A stretch of DNA of 64,000 nt from Legionella sainthelensi (GTDB lineage Bacteria > Pseudomonadota > Gammaproteobacteria > Legionellales > Legionellaceae), in contig NZ_LR134388.1 in assembly GCF_900637685.1 (NCBI RefSeq), positions 124,001 through 188,000 of the forward strand. The letters run 5' to 3'. This document shows, piece by piece, positions 37,768-47,318 of this stretch (positions within the stretch are counted from its first letter, which is position 1; every line of letters begins with the position of its first letter). The translations under genes were made by a program, and so were the position numbers. Under the pieces are notes generated by a model. The model made no database searches. It was given only the letters and a program-made list of their open reading frames with translations, and was not told where the DNA came from.

Positions 37768-39510
37768 CTAGTTGTATTGTACTGCCTGTATCTCATCAAT
37801 TTTAGGGCCGCTGGTTAGATTTTTTCGCTGTTTTGTAGAGAATAAGCTATTGGCAGTGATTACAGATGATGGTTTATGAGAAATCAACTGTTTTGCATCA
37901 GCGATCATTGATGGGCGAGGTGTTTTTAACTCTTCTATTGATGGAGGTATTGTTGTTGATTTTTTTGTATCAGGTGGCAGTTCGATTATCTTGTCTGTAT
38001 CGTGCAATCCTGCTTTAGAATTTATTTTAGTTAAAATGATTTCACGAGAGACATCATTGCGTTCAATCCAACGTTTCAGTGCGGTTACAAAACTCCAAAA
38101 GTCCTCTTTTTTACTTAAAGATAAAAGAAATTCAGATAGCTTTATAGGTAAACCAAAACGATACCAAAGAATTTTAGGCAAGGTGTATTTAACTGTAGAA
38201 GCAATTGGCTTGGCCCCTGTTGTTAACGTTTGAATAGGTTTTGTAGACTCCACAATATCTATAATATTAAGTAAGTCACTGCGTATTTCTGGCCAAAATT
38301 GTTTGATCACTGGATCATTAACGGCATTTTTAGGATTATGAAACATATTAGGCAAAACAACCCTGGTGGCTTGCTTAAAAAATCCAGGTTCGGAGACCTG
38401 CACTTTTTCTAAATCACTTTCCAATATTTTAGTGAAAAACTTAAATACGGTTGAAAGTGGAATAAAAGGCTTTGCTCCTTCAGGTGGTTTAAAATCGATG
38501 GGTACCCTTTTCATTAAACCAGCAAAGACTACATCAATAATAAATCGCTTTGTGCGATCATACAAAAATAAGGGATCAACTGGAATCGATGTTTCCTTTT
38601 GTGGTTTGACTAAGGGCAGCGACATATGAGAGGCAACATTAATATGCAGTAAAAGCAGCAAATGTTGTAATGTTCTGTTATACAGGTAAGGAGGGACTCC
38701 TACAGTGGATTCAAGTGCGTAATTCATAAGCGCAGAGGTTCCAGTGTACGCTAAACCCAAAGAAAGTATGGATTCTGATTTCATTCCCTTATGACGTTCG
38801 CATCGCTCAGGTGTGGCCATATAGGTAATATATTCACCATAAAAATAAAGGCCTAACACCCATGAGATTTGCTTGCCACCATACGGAAATTGGCTAATGC
38901 CCCATAGCACAAGATCATTTAAAGCTAATCCTATTGTCCCTCGTAGGGAACCTTTAAACTTTCGTTTAAAATTACAATCTTCTTCGACACAAAGGGTCGG
39001 ATTTGATGGAACGAGTGCTTTGTGTTCGTTAAACGCAGAGGGTGCTATTGTGTCGAGAACTAAAGTATGGGCTACTAATTTAGTTGCTTGTCTATAGTTA
39101 TAGAGCTGAACACCGTAATTGGCTAAAGAAAGAGTGGATAAAAAAAGAGCGTAGGGAGCCAAAAACGAACCTTGCTCTTCGCTATAACCCTCACGAAAAT
39201 AACTTTGAATGCCGTTGTTCACATAGTTTACAGCTACCACGGGAAGTACGTCGTGGAATACAACATTCCCCATTCCTTTAATAACTTTTTGTACGGATTC
39301 CATTGCGGGTGTCATTTCTTCTACGCGAGTTTTAAATGGAGCAATTAAAGCAGGAATTGCTTCGCGTAGCGCTAACACTTGTTCGGTTACATAAAATGCT
39401 GTATCTGCGGCATAGCTTACTGCTTGCGTGATGGGGGCTTTGCTAAATACCCAAGCTGCTCCATCACCAAATGATTTAGCTCCATCTATTACTGACGTCC
39501 ACCAGTTCAT
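37768..39510 (-). CDS. Hypothetical protein with several hydrophobic segments, effector-like
   Basis: 580 residues from ATG 39510 (MNWWTSVIDGAKSF), chosen for the GGAG nine bases upstream; the ORF opens 11 codons earlier. I do not recognise it. Moderately hydrophobic stretches occur near 100-150 and 200-290 (GSFLAPYALFLSTLSLANYG, ISWVLGLYFYGEYITYMA, HLLLLLHINVASHMSL), so it may be membrane-associated. The last ~90 residues are polar with Pro/Thr/Ser-rich sequence (ELPPDTKKSTTIPPS), resembling a disordered tail. A Cys pair (CVEEDCNFKRK) and CERHK are present. The next upstream gene encodes a permuted NlpC/P60 protein on the same strand. Confidence 0.7.
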   Translation of the reverse strand: MNWWTSVIDGAKSFGDGAAWVFSKAPITQAVSYAADTAFYVTEQVLALREAIPALIAPFKTRVEEMTPAMESVQKVIKGMGNVVFHDVLPVVAVNYVNNGIQSYFREGYSEEQGSFLAPYALFLSTLSLANYGVQLYNYRQATKLVAHTLVLDTIAPSAFNEHKALVPSNPTLCVEEDCNFKRKFKGSLRGTIGLALNDLVLWGISQFPYGGKQISWVLGLYFYGEYITYMATPERCERHKGMKSESILSLGLAYTGTSALMNYALESTVGVPPYLYNRTLQHLLLLLHINVASHMSLPLVKPQKETSIPVDPLFLYDRTKRFIIDVVFAGLMKRVPIDFKPPEGAKPFIPLSTVFKFFTKILESDLEKVQVSEPGFFKQATRVVLPNMFHNPKNAVNDPVIKQFWPEIRSDLLNIIDIVESTKPIQTLTTGAKPIASTVKYTLPKILWYRFGLPIKLSEFLLSLSKKEDFWSFVTALKRWIERNDVSREIILTKINSKAGLHDTDKIIELPPDTKKSTTIPPSIEELKTPRPSMIADAKQLISHKPSSVITANSLFSTKQRKNLTSGPKIDEIQAVQYN

Positions 39511-39651
39511 ACTCTTGCTCTCCGTGCAACTAGGAAATCTCATTGTATGAGGAAAAAATGAGAAATGCTAGTCTTTTCCTCATGAAGTACAGTAACACTA
39601 CATTGTGCTATGATTCTACTATTGTTTATTGTTTTTATGACGCAAAACTGC

Positions 39652-40503
39652 TTAATTTTGTTCCTGACTTTCATCTATCAGTGGAACCACAGCAATATCG
39701 TCACTAATTAATTGTTTTTTCCATGGTAAATCTCTATAAGTTTGCCCTTTGCCTAGCGGTAAAATGGGGTATTTGATGACATCAAAAAATGGAGAAAGAT
39801 CAAAGTCGCTTGGTGTGTAGAGACGGGGATTTCTATGTATTAATGCATAGCCTGTTTTATCTTTTGTAATCAAAGGCAAAATAGGATAATTCACGGATTG
39901 AAAAACATCGGCAATCATTGAAGAGCAAATATCTTCTGTGGGTTGTAACATATTATGTTGGAATAACGAAGAACGCCATCTGCGTGGAAAAATACTCCAA
40001 GGAAAAATAAAACGTGCCAGATCAAAAAGATGTCGTAAGCTGTAGTTTTTTCCAATTTTATGAATCGCCGAAGCAATAACTTGTTCACGATCTTCTGGTA
40101 ATAAAAGAGAAGGTCTTAAAATTCTTATGTGCTCATTTTTGTATTCATCGACGCAAGACACTCGAGTTCCTTCTCCGAGGATGCTTTCAATAATTAATTG
40201 ATCTGAGGATAAATTTTTTACATGTTTTTGCACTAATTCATGTAAATCTGGAGCAGTGATGTCATCGATACGGCCAATATATAAAGCTGCATGAGTCCAA
40301 GTGCTTTCAGAAATGAGCCTAATGATGTTACCGATACGCGTGTGACTTTCGACTAGAAGAACATCACCAGGTTTGATCTCTTGGATCATTTGCCCAAAAT
40401 TATATAAATAAGTTCTTTTTGCCACACGATCTTCTTTTGATAAAAAGCGATAGAACTTTAATAGGATTTTATTTATAAATGTATTTTTATTCCGTGCATT
40501 CAT
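39652..40503 (-). CDS. Circularly permuted NlpC/P60-like (YiiX/YebB type) hydrolase
   Basis: 283 residues. The permuted papain-like layout is visible: KPGDVLLVES (about 45-53), the catalytic-type His H71 in STWTHAALYIG, acidic E106/E111 (IIESILGEG), and Cys C193 near the C-terminal third in EDICSSMIADVF. In this family the His precedes the Cys. Members act as amidases, peptidases or lipid-modifying hydrolases, so the substrate cannot be named. There is no signal peptide, so it is cytoplasmic or translocated. It lies between an effector-like protein and the nth terminator on the minus strand. Confidence 0.75.
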   Translation of the reverse strand: MNARNKNTFINKILLKFYRFLSKEDRVAKRTYLYNFGQMIQEIKPGDVLLVESHTRIGNIIRLISESTWTHAALYIGRIDDITAPDLHELVQKHVKNLSSDQLIIESILGEGTRVSCVDEYKNEHIRILRPSLLLPEDREQVIASAIHKIGKNYSLRHLFDLARFIFPWSIFPRRWRSSLFQHNMLQPTEDICSSMIADVFQSVNYPILPLITKDKTGYALIHRNPRLYTPSDFDLSPFFDVIKYPILPLGKGQTYRDLPWKKQLISDDIAVVPLIDESQEQN

Positions 40504-40614
40504 ACTTGTTATACCTAACTTCCTATTATGTTTGTCAGTGATGACTATAAAGTTTGTTACTCATCGTGGTGCACTCAGATAACGAGAAATTGCTTCGTGC
40601 TTTAGCAATTAGCA

Positions 40615-40660
40615 TGAGTTCGACATAAAAGTTATTTTTATGCATTTTATGTCGAACTCA
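40615..40660 (-). terminator. Long hairpin downstream of nth
   Basis: Perfect 16-base inverted repeat (40615-40630 / 40645-40660, arm core GAGTTCGACATAAAA) with a 14-base loop, 7 bases after the nth stop. It should end the metG-rnfB-nth transcript, although a T-run is lacking. Confidence 0.65.
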
Positions 40661-40666
40661 CGTTAA

Positions 40667-41302
40667 CTATGATAAATTTTTCTCAGGATATTCGCAAAGA
40701 TCTTCAATAATACATGATTTACAATGCGGTTTTCGTGCAGTACATACATAACGCCCATGTAATACAAGCCAATGATGTGCGTCTTTTAAAAATTCAGATG
40801 CTGTACTCCTTAGTAAGTTTTTTTCCACTTCCAAAGGCGTTTTACCCTTGGCAATTCCTGTTCGATTTGCTACCCGAAAGATATGGGTATCCACAGCCAC
40901 TGTAGGTTGTCCAAAAGCAGTATTAAGTACTACATTTGCTGTTTTTCGGCCTACGCCAGGTAATGCTTCTAATGCTTCACGCCGATCAGGAACTTGTCCA
41001 TGGTAATTCTTGAGCAGTAACTCACAGGTTTTTATGATATTTTGTGCTTTGCTGTTATATAAACCTATAGATTTTATATAGTCTTTGAGTTTTTCTAAAC
41101 CTAAATCAAGGATCGCTTGAGGAGTGTTTGCCACGGGGAATAATTTAGCTGTGGCTTTATTTACCCCAACATCCGTTGCTTGGGCTGAAAGAATAACAGC
41201 TATTAATAATTCAAAAGAAGAATGGTAGACCAATTCAGTAACTGGGTGTGGATTTTGCGCTTGGAAGCGCAGAAAAATTTCACGTCGTTTTTGTTTATTC
41301 AT
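40667..41302 (-). CDS. nth: Endonuclease III
   Basis: 211 residues, the E. coli Nth length. A base-excision DNA glycosylase/AP lyase for oxidised pyrimidines. The helix-hairpin-helix [13 protein letters not shown] holds the catalytic Lys, and [13 protein letters not shown] the catalytic Asp. The C-terminal iron-sulfur cluster ligands follow the C-x6-C-x2-C-x5-C pattern ([17 protein letters not shown]). Its start overlaps the rnfB-like stop by 8 bases (ATGAATAA), indicating coupling. In E. coli nth likewise follows the rsx/rnf genes. Confidence 0.96.
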   Translation of the reverse strand: MNKQKRREIFLRFQAQNPHPVTELVYHSSFELLIAVILSAQATDVGVNKATAKLFPVANTPQAILDLGLEKLKDYIKSIGLYNSKAQNIIKTCELLLKNYHGQVPDRREALEALPGVGRKTANVVLNTAFGQPTVAVDTHIFRVANRTGIAKGKTPLEVEKNLLRSTASEFLKDAHHWLVLHGRYVCTARKPHCKSCIIEDLCEYPEKNLS

Positions 41303-41909
41303 GAGTTTTTTTAGCGTTCACACGAGCCAAAGCCAGTTGGATATAATCTTGCTTAGCTTTTATCTCTTGTGCTTTATTAGTGGCTTGCATCGCTAATTGG
41401 CGTTTTTCTCTATAAGCTTGTTGTTTTTCATGATCCTCTCTTAATAATCGGGTTTGTTTGGCATGAAAACGGACACGCGCTAAATCTTTATCATATTCTA
41501 CGGCAGGCAACTCTACCATCTCAATACAATCTACAGGACAAGGTGCAACACACAAACCACAACCAGTGCATTCGTGTGTCAACACTGCATGCATTAATTT
41601 GCCACTGCCAATTATTGCATCTACAGGACACGCTTTAATGCATTTGGTGCAGCCTATGCATTCTGCTTCGCGAATGACTGCAACGGAGGGGGGGCGGGTA
41701 TTTGCTCTTACTTCATCAAGATAAGGTGCGGGATCTATATTGAGTAACGCACCTAATGCTGTTGCTGTAGCGACACCGCCTGGTGGGCATTTATTAATCG
41801 AGGTTATGCCCTGGACAAGTGCTTCAGCATAGGGCAAACAACCTGAATAACCACATTCACCACATTGAGTTTGTGGTAAAAGAGCATCTATTTCTTTAAC
41901 TGAGGCCAT
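41295..41909 (-). CDS. rnfB: RnfB-like ferredoxin, lacking the rest of the Rnf complex
   Basis: 204 residues from ATG 41909 ([15 protein letters not shown]); the longer frame only extends into metG. The Fe-S domain [16 protein letters not shown] is followed by two ferredoxin [4Fe-4S] motifs ([24 protein letters not shown]). These match RnfB/RsxB, but the N-terminal membrane helix of RsxB is missing and no rnfA, C, D, G or E is nearby. It may be a soluble electron carrier, perhaps serving the iron-sulfur protein Nth or another enzyme (inference). It overlaps metG by 14 bases and nth by 8, so the three are tightly coupled. Confidence 0.85.
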   Translation of the reverse strand: MASVKEIDALLPQTQCGECGYSGCLPYAEALVQGITSINKCPPGGVATATALGALLNIDPAPYLDEVRANTRPPSVAVIREAECIGCTKCIKACPVDAIIGSGKLMHAVLTHECTGCGLCVAPCPVDCIEMVELPAVEYDKDLARVRFHAKQTRLLREDHEKQQAYREKRQLAMQATNKAQEIKAKQDYIQLALARVNAKKTHE

Positions 41910-43554
41910 GATGCACCTGTTTTGATTGTTCCACCATGGCTTGAATTTTTTCTTTTTCAACACGAACCATTAACGGCTGGAACGTATTGATTTGATGGTT
42001 CAATAAAGGGGTATTGATTGCTTCCCAATTTAAGGGATCACAATTTAAGAACGTTTCTACCGCATTACTCATTAATGGCAGCACCGGTTTTAAATAAGTC
42101 ATTAAAATGCGAAATAAATTAATCCCCATAGTACAAATATCTTGTACTTCGGAGAGACGTCCTTCTTCTTTTGCCAATATCCAGGGTTTGTGAGCGTCAA
42201 TGTATTGATTGACTTTATCGGCACAATCCATAATGTGACGAATAGCACGTGCATAATCACGAGAAACAAATGATTCAATGACTTCGCTACGTACGGCGAT
42301 GAGTTCCGCATATAATTGAGGTTCACTTAAGTGTTCACTCAAGGTGTTGGCAAATCGTTTATTGATGAATCCTGCACATCGACTTGCTATGTTAACTACT
42401 TTACCCACGAGGTCGGCATTAATTCTATTGGTGAAATCATCAAAATTTAAATCCAGATCATCGACACGCCCATTGAGTTTAGCAGCGAAGTAATAGCGTA
42501 AATATTCTGGGTGCAGGTATTCAAGATAAGTACGGGCCTCAAGAAAAGTTCCACGTGACTTAGACATTTTTTGTCCGTCAACTGTTAAAAAGCCATGTGT
42601 GTAAACCGCGGTAGGTGTGCGATGACCACTAGCGGCGAGCATTGCAGGCCAAAATAAAGCGTGGAAGTAAACAATGTCTTTACCTACAAAATGGTACAAT
42701 TCCGTGGCAGAGTCTTTATCCCAAAATTCTGCGAATGAAACTCCATGCTCATCACAGTATTTTTTAAAACTTGCCATATAACCTATAGGGGCATCTAACC
42801 ATACGTAAAAGTATTTATCAGTCGTTCCCGGGATAGGAAAGCCAAAATAAGGTGCATCACGAGAAATGTCCCATTGTTTTAAACCTGACGCAAACCATTC
42901 ATCCAATTTATTGGCAACCTCTGTTTGCAAATGACCGCCTCGAGTCCACTCTTTTAAAAGATTTTCATAACGTGGTAAATCAAAGAAATAATGTTCTGAA
43001 TCTTTTTCGATAGGTTTAGCACCAGAAATGGCGGAGACAGCATCAATGAGATCTGTTGGTGAGTAGGTAGCACCACAGACTTCACAATTATCTCCATATT
43101 GGTCTTTAGCACCGCATTTAGGGCAAGTTCCTTTGACGTAACGATCGGGTAAAAACATTTCTTTTACTGGATCGTAAGCTTGATGTATGGTTTTTTTAAT
43201 AATAGAGCCATTTTTCTTGAGCTTTTCATAAATTGCTGCAGCTAAAGTCTGATTTTCTGGCGAATGGGTGGTGTGATAACAGTCATAATCTATAGCAAAG
43301 GCGTTGAAATCGCGTTCATGACTCAGCTTTATTTCAGCGGTTAATGCTTCTGGACTAACTCCCATTTGTTCTGCTTTCAACATAATGGGGGTGCCGTGCG
43401 CGTCATCGCCACAAATACTGATGCATTCAATCCCAGACATTTTATGAGTGCGGACCCAAATATCAGTTTGAATGTGCTCCACTAAATGTCCCAGATGTAA
43501 ATGTCCGTTTGCATAAGGTAAAGCGCTGGTAACCAGCATTTTGCGTTGTTTCAT
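41896..43554 (-). CDS. metG: Methionyl-tRNA synthetase, short form
   Basis: 552 residues from ATG 43554, preceded by AGTAGGTG; the frame opens one codon earlier with TTG. Class I synthetase. [12 protein letters not shown] carries the HIGH-type motif, and KMSKSRGTF the KMSKS loop. A zinc knuckle reads [18 protein letters not shown]. It ends after the anticodon-binding helical domain and lacks the C-terminal EMAP/tRNA-binding dimerisation domain of the 677-residue E. coli enzyme, as in several lineages. It is first of the metG-rnfB-nth overlap cluster. Confidence 0.96.
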   Translation of the reverse strand: MKQRKMLVTSALPYANGHLHLGHLVEHIQTDIWVRTHKMSGIECISICGDDAHGTPIMLKAEQMGVSPEALTAEIKLSHERDFNAFAIDYDCYHTTHSPENQTLAAAIYEKLKKNGSIIKKTIHQAYDPVKEMFLPDRYVKGTCPKCGAKDQYGDNCEVCGATYSPTDLIDAVSAISGAKPIEKDSEHYFFDLPRYENLLKEWTRGGHLQTEVANKLDEWFASGLKQWDISRDAPYFGFPIPGTTDKYFYVWLDAPIGYMASFKKYCDEHGVSFAEFWDKDSATELYHFVGKDIVYFHALFWPAMLAASGHRTPTAVYTHGFLTVDGQKMSKSRGTFLEARTYLEYLHPEYLRYYFAAKLNGRVDDLDLNFDDFTNRINADLVGKVVNIASRCAGFINKRFANTLSEHLSEPQLYAELIAVRSEVIESFVSRDYARAIRHIMDCADKVNQYIDAHKPWILAKEEGRLSEVQDICTMGINLFRILMTYLKPVLPLMSNAVETFLNCDPLNWEAINTPLLNHQINTFQPLMVRVEKEKIQAMVEQSKQVHHGLS

Positions 43555-43668
43555 CAAAATAAAGCACCTACTTGTATGACAGATGATTGATTATAACGCA
43601 AAAGGGATGCAAATGCTTTAGCAAGAGAAGTAGAATTGTAAACAGCTTTTAGTCAGAAGGCCGGAAAT

Positions 43669-43696
43669 AAAAAACGCGGCTTCAGCCGCGTTTTTT
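43669..43696. terminator. Strong bidirectional rho-independent terminator
   Basis: AAAAAACGCGGC (43669-43680), TTCA loop, GCCGCGTTTTTT (43685-43696): a GC core with A/T runs on both sides. It ends the minus-strand gene at 43717. Confidence 0.92.
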
Positions 43697-43716
43697 CTAA
43701 TCCATTATTTGCATGA

Positions 43717-44409
43717 TTAGCAAGATAGACGAAGCTCATCTACTGAATCTTTCTTCTCAACAACGGGTTTTTGACTTGAGAATAGTTCCGTAAATTGTGG
43801 TGCGCTCTCTTGAGTAACAGTACTTGTAGTCTTAGGCGCTTGTGAATTTAATAAGGTGAGGCTTGGGTTAGTATCAGGAATGTCATCATGGCTATGTGAA
43901 CTTTCTTCACTTAAAGATTCCTCATTACTAGCAAGCAATTTTTCTGTTTTGCTAGGACGCTTAAAGTAACTAGCAATTGCAGAAACACTGTTTACTACAG
44001 CAGCAGTCAAATAAGTACCAACAGAAGCAGCAGCAGCAGCTAATCCAGCAGCAAATCCAATTTGCAGAGCAGTGTTAGCACCAACGATGCCAGCAATAGA
44101 GAAGCCATAAACTGTAAAAGTAGCAACAGCAGTTAAAGCAGCAGGCCACAAGAATAATGTAAGACCAACACCAGCAGCAGCAGCTAGAGAGAGCCATGCA
44201 GCAACAGAAATTGCTTTTTTATGCGCAGCGATGAAATTAGCAGTAGATTGAGCAACATATTTAACACCGTCAAGAAGAAGACCTAAAAGACCGCGATTTG
44301 TCTTGATTTCACCTTCTTTATCTTTTTGAGAAGAACCTAATGCAAGATTAACCGCACCGCTAAAAACATCAGCTGGTAAATAAGCAACCGTCCGCATAAA
44401 TTTTTTCAT
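43717..44409 (-). CDS. Ala-rich membrane protein with acidic tail, hypothetical
   Basis: 230 residues, unrecognised. After a short cationic N-terminus (MKKFMRTVAYLPADVF) and a polar stretch, residues ~65-145 contain Ala/Val/Gly-rich hydrophobic segments sufficient for three or so membrane helices. The C-terminal ~80 residues are polar, Ser/Glu/Asp/Thr-rich and probably disordered (SNEESLSEESSHSHDDIPD). GGAG precedes the ATG. It has its own strong terminator, suggesting an independently expressed and perhaps abundant protein. It could be an inner-membrane protein or a translocated substrate; sequence alone does not decide. Confidence 0.7.
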   Translation of the reverse strand: MKKFMRTVAYLPADVFSGAVNLALGSSQKDKEGEIKTNRGLLGLLLDGVKYVAQSTANFIAAHKKAISVAAWLSLAAAAGVGLTLFLWPAALTAVATFTVYGFSIAGIVGANTALQIGFAAGLAAAAASVGTYLTAAVVNSVSAIASYFKRPSKTEKLLASNEESLSEESSHSHDDIPDTNPSLTLLNSQAPKTTSTVTQESAPQFTELFSSQKPVVEKKDSVDELRLSC

Positions 44410-44831
44410 TTTTTACTCCAAGGTTATAAATCAGAACGGATGATAGCAATGAATTTGCAACATGTGAATCAAAAATGCTCAATTTGTTGTAACAAAAGTG
44501 TAAAATAATTTGACTTTAAACAACTTATTGGTTAATTGTTTTTCATTTTTGATATTATTTATTCTAAAAGAGCCGTTTTTAATAAAACCTGATATACGCC
44601 TGTCTTTTAATACCCATATTGGTTTAATAGTAGCAAGACTGTTTTCTAGAATTTTGTAACTTGCTTTAATGGTGTTGATGCTAAATAAAAAGCCCGCCTC
44701 TCTGCTTATGCCCCATGGCTATGAGATTAAGAAGCGAACTTCCCAAGCACAAAGTGTAAGTTGTATTTTGAGAAGTTATTTTATTTTTGATACTCTCGAG
44801 GACGGCACCCTACTCAATTTCAAAAGAGATT
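44410..44831. other. Intergenic region between queC and the Ala-rich membrane gene
   Basis: 422 bases. It holds the promoter of the gene at 44409 and the 3' side of queC. It is AT-rich with a more GC stretch near 44690-44730. I found no tRNA, ORF or convincing terminator. Confidence 0.55.
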
Positions 44832-45512
44832 CTATTTAAGATGACGATATCGTGTTGGGTCATCAATTCCAGCGCCTATAAATCCTCGCTGTCTAAAGGT
44901 ACAACTATCACAATGACCACATGCTTCACCTGCATCGTTAGCCTGATAACAAGAAACGGTCAGGCTATAATCTACGCCCAGGCTTATTCCAAGTTGGATG
45001 GTTTGTACTTTGCTTAAATACTGTAGGGGGGCATGAATCGTGAAAGAGTTCCCTGCTACTCCTGCCTTGGTAGCCAAGTTAGCGAGAGTTTGAAAGGCAG
45101 TAATAAATTCGGGACGGCAATCAGGATAGTGAGAGTAATCCACAGAACTTGCTCCGATAAAAATATCTCTAGCGCCTATAGATTCTGCATACCCCAATGC
45201 CATGGCTAGAAAAATAGTATTGCGTGCAGGAACATAAGTTACTGGGATCTCTGATCCTTCCTTAAACTCAGGGACATCTAAGTTTGTGTCAGTCAACGCT
45301 GAGTTACGAAATAATTCAGTATCCAAGGTTACAATTTGATGTTCTCTTGCTTTGTAATGTGCGGCAATACGCTGTGCTGCAAATAATTCTGCTGAATGTC
45401 TTTGTCCATACGAAAAGCTTATTGGATAACAGGTAAAGCCTTTTGAAGCTGCCAAAGCGAGGCAGGTTGTGGAATCGAGCCCGCCCGAGAGTAAAATAAC
45501 TGCTTTTTTCAT
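44832..45512 (-). CDS. queC: 7-cyano-7-deazaguanine (preQ0) synthase
   Basis: 226 residues. QueC turns carboxy-deazaguanine into preQ0 using ATP and ammonia, in queuosine synthesis. The PP-loop is SGGLDSTTC (residues 9-17). The zinc site Cys are near the C-terminus ([18 protein letters not shown]). [17 protein letters not shown] is characteristic. It is divergent from manC with 136 bases between starts. No other queuosine genes are adjacent; the PTPS homologue at 4588 looks like the folate type, so QueD may be encoded elsewhere. Confidence 0.95.
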   Translation of the reverse strand: MKKAVILLSGGLDSTTCLALAASKGFTCYPISFSYGQRHSAELFAAQRIAAHYKAREHQIVTLDTELFRNSALTDTNLDVPEFKEGSEIPVTYVPARNTIFLAMALGYAESIGARDIFIGASSVDYSHYPDCRPEFITAFQTLANLATKAGVAGNSFTIHAPLQYLSKVQTIQLGISLGVDYSLTVSCYQANDAGEACGHCDSCTFRQRGFIGAGIDDPTRYRHLK

Positions 45513-45648
45513 TGAAAGTCCCCATAAATGACTTATTTTTTAACCTAAATGGAATTTGTTAGCCATGTGTGCTGTAAAAAAGATAATCGCTTTTTTTAGG
45601 TTTAAAATACTGTTAGAATGCGCCAATTATGCCATAACATGGAACTTT

Positions 45649-47073
45649 ATGACGACTACTCTTTATCCCGTTATCCTTGCAGGAGGTTCTGGGACTCGTT
45701 TATGGCCTTTGTCGCGAAAAAACTATCCTAAACAGTTTCTTGCCCTAAACGGGGAATTGTCTCTTCTGCAACAAACTGTAAAAAGAGCACAAAGTCTGGA
45801 GAGTGCACACGCCATTATTGTAAGTAATGACGCACATTACTTTCTATGTCAGGAGCAACTCAATCCTTTTGCTCATTCAATAACTTACCTATTGGAGCCA
45901 TGTGCACGCAATACGGCGCCGGCGATTGCAAGTGCAGCTCATTATATATCACAAATTGCTGGTTCTGATGCCGTGATGTTAGTGTTGCCTTCGGATCATT
46001 GGATTGCTGATGATTTAGCGTGGCAAGAGGCGATGAGGATTGGTGCGCAATTTGCCGCGGAACAACAAGCTTTAGTGACTTTTGGCATTCAACCTGATAG
46101 TCCTAAAACTGGTTATGGCTATATAGAGGCGGGAGCATCCCTTGCTGAAAAAGTACATCAAGTAGTAAGTTTTAGAGAGAAGCCTTCAGCTGATAAGGCA
46201 AAAGAATTTATCGCGAGTACTAACTATTTTTGGAATAGCGGTATTTTTGTGTGTCGTGCCGGTGTATATCTAGATGAATTAGTGGAGCACCAACCAGACA
46301 TTCATTATTTTAGTCGCGAGGCGGTTTTAAATGCCCAACATCATCATGACTTCTTACGTCTTGATTTGGAAGAGTTTTCACGATGCGAAGCAGAATCAAT
46401 AGATTATGCAATTATGGAGAAGACAGATAAAGCAGTCGTTATTCCTGTGGCAATGCAATGGAGTGATTTAGGATGTTGGTCTGCAGTTGCAGATGCGAAT
46501 AAACCTGATGAAGATGGGAATACAGTTACTGGAAAAGTGGTTGCACAAAACAGCAAAAATTGTTTTATTCACAGTACCGATCTCTTAGTGACAACAGTAG
46601 GAGTAGAAGACAAAATTATTGTTGCTACTCAAGATGCGGTTTTGGTCGCTGATAAGCAGTATTCGCAACAAGTTAAAGATTTAGTTAATTCTTTAAGCAA
46701 AGATCACTATCAATTAATCCAAGATCACCAACGGGTATCACGACCTTGGGGGTATTATGAAATTTTAGCTGAAGGTGCATCCTTTAAAGTAAAGCGGCTC
46801 ATGGTGAAACCGGGCGCACGACTATCACTGCAAATGCACCAGCATCGAGCAGAGCATTGGGTTGTGGTTTCAGGGAAAGCAGAAGTCATTAATGACAAAC
46901 AAACCATTTATTTATCAGTAAATCAATCTACGTATATTGCGCAAAATACCCTTCATCGTTTAAGTAATCCAAGTAATGAACCTCTTTATGTAATAGAAGT
47001 CCAAAGTGGTGTTTATTTAGGAGAGGATGACATTAAGCGATTTGATGATATTTACGCACGCGATCTTTTATAA
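45649..47073 (+). CDS. manC: Mannose-1-P guanylyltransferase / mannose-6-P isomerase
   Basis: 474 residues from ATG 45649 (MTTTLYPVILAGGSG), typical of the bifunctional ManC/AlgA type. It makes GDP-mannose for surface polysaccharide. The nucleotidyltransferase motif is GGSGTRLWPLSRKNYPKQF and the substrate segment is FREKPSADKAKEF. The C-terminal cupin (type II isomerase) runs from about 350, with RPWGYYEIL and the metal-binding QMHQHRAEHW. The upstream 31 codons of the open frame have no counterpart in the family and are excluded. It is a single gene here. Confidence 0.94.
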   Translation: MTTTLYPVILAGGSGTRLWPLSRKNYPKQFLALNGELSLLQQTVKRAQSLESAHAIIVSNDAHYFLCQEQLNPFAHSITYLLEPCARNTAPAIASAAHYISQIAGSDAVMLVLPSDHWIADDLAWQEAMRIGAQFAAEQQALVTFGIQPDSPKTGYGYIEAGASLAEKVHQVVSFREKPSADKAKEFIASTNYFWNSGIFVCRAGVYLDELVEHQPDIHYFSREAVLNAQHHHDFLRLDLEEFSRCEAESIDYAIMEKTDKAVVIPVAMQWSDLGCWSAVADANKPDEDGNTVTGKVVAQNSKNCFIHSTDLLVTTVGVEDKIIVATQDAVLVADKQYSQQVKDLVNSLSKDHYQLIQDHQRVSRPWGYYEILAEGASFKVKRLMVKPGARLSLQMHQHRAEHWVVVSGKAEVINDKQTIYLSVNQSTYIAQNTLHRLSNPSNEPLYVIEVQSGVYLGEDDIKRFDDIYARDLL

Positions 47074-47318
47074 TTCCGTATTTTCAAATTTTAGTTTTTC
47101 AGCTTATATATTTCAGAGTTTTATGCCCTGTATTAAGGGCTGAAATTTCTATGTAACTTATTTAATTAGATTATGCAAATTTTAGTTTCAATACTGTAAA
47201 TCAATCAATACCCACCTTGTTTTTAAAATTAGTGCTATGTTATAAAAAAGAACACATTGATTTTTACTGTGATTAAAGGAATTAGTCGCCTAAGATTTAT
47301 AAACTCAAAGGTAATATT

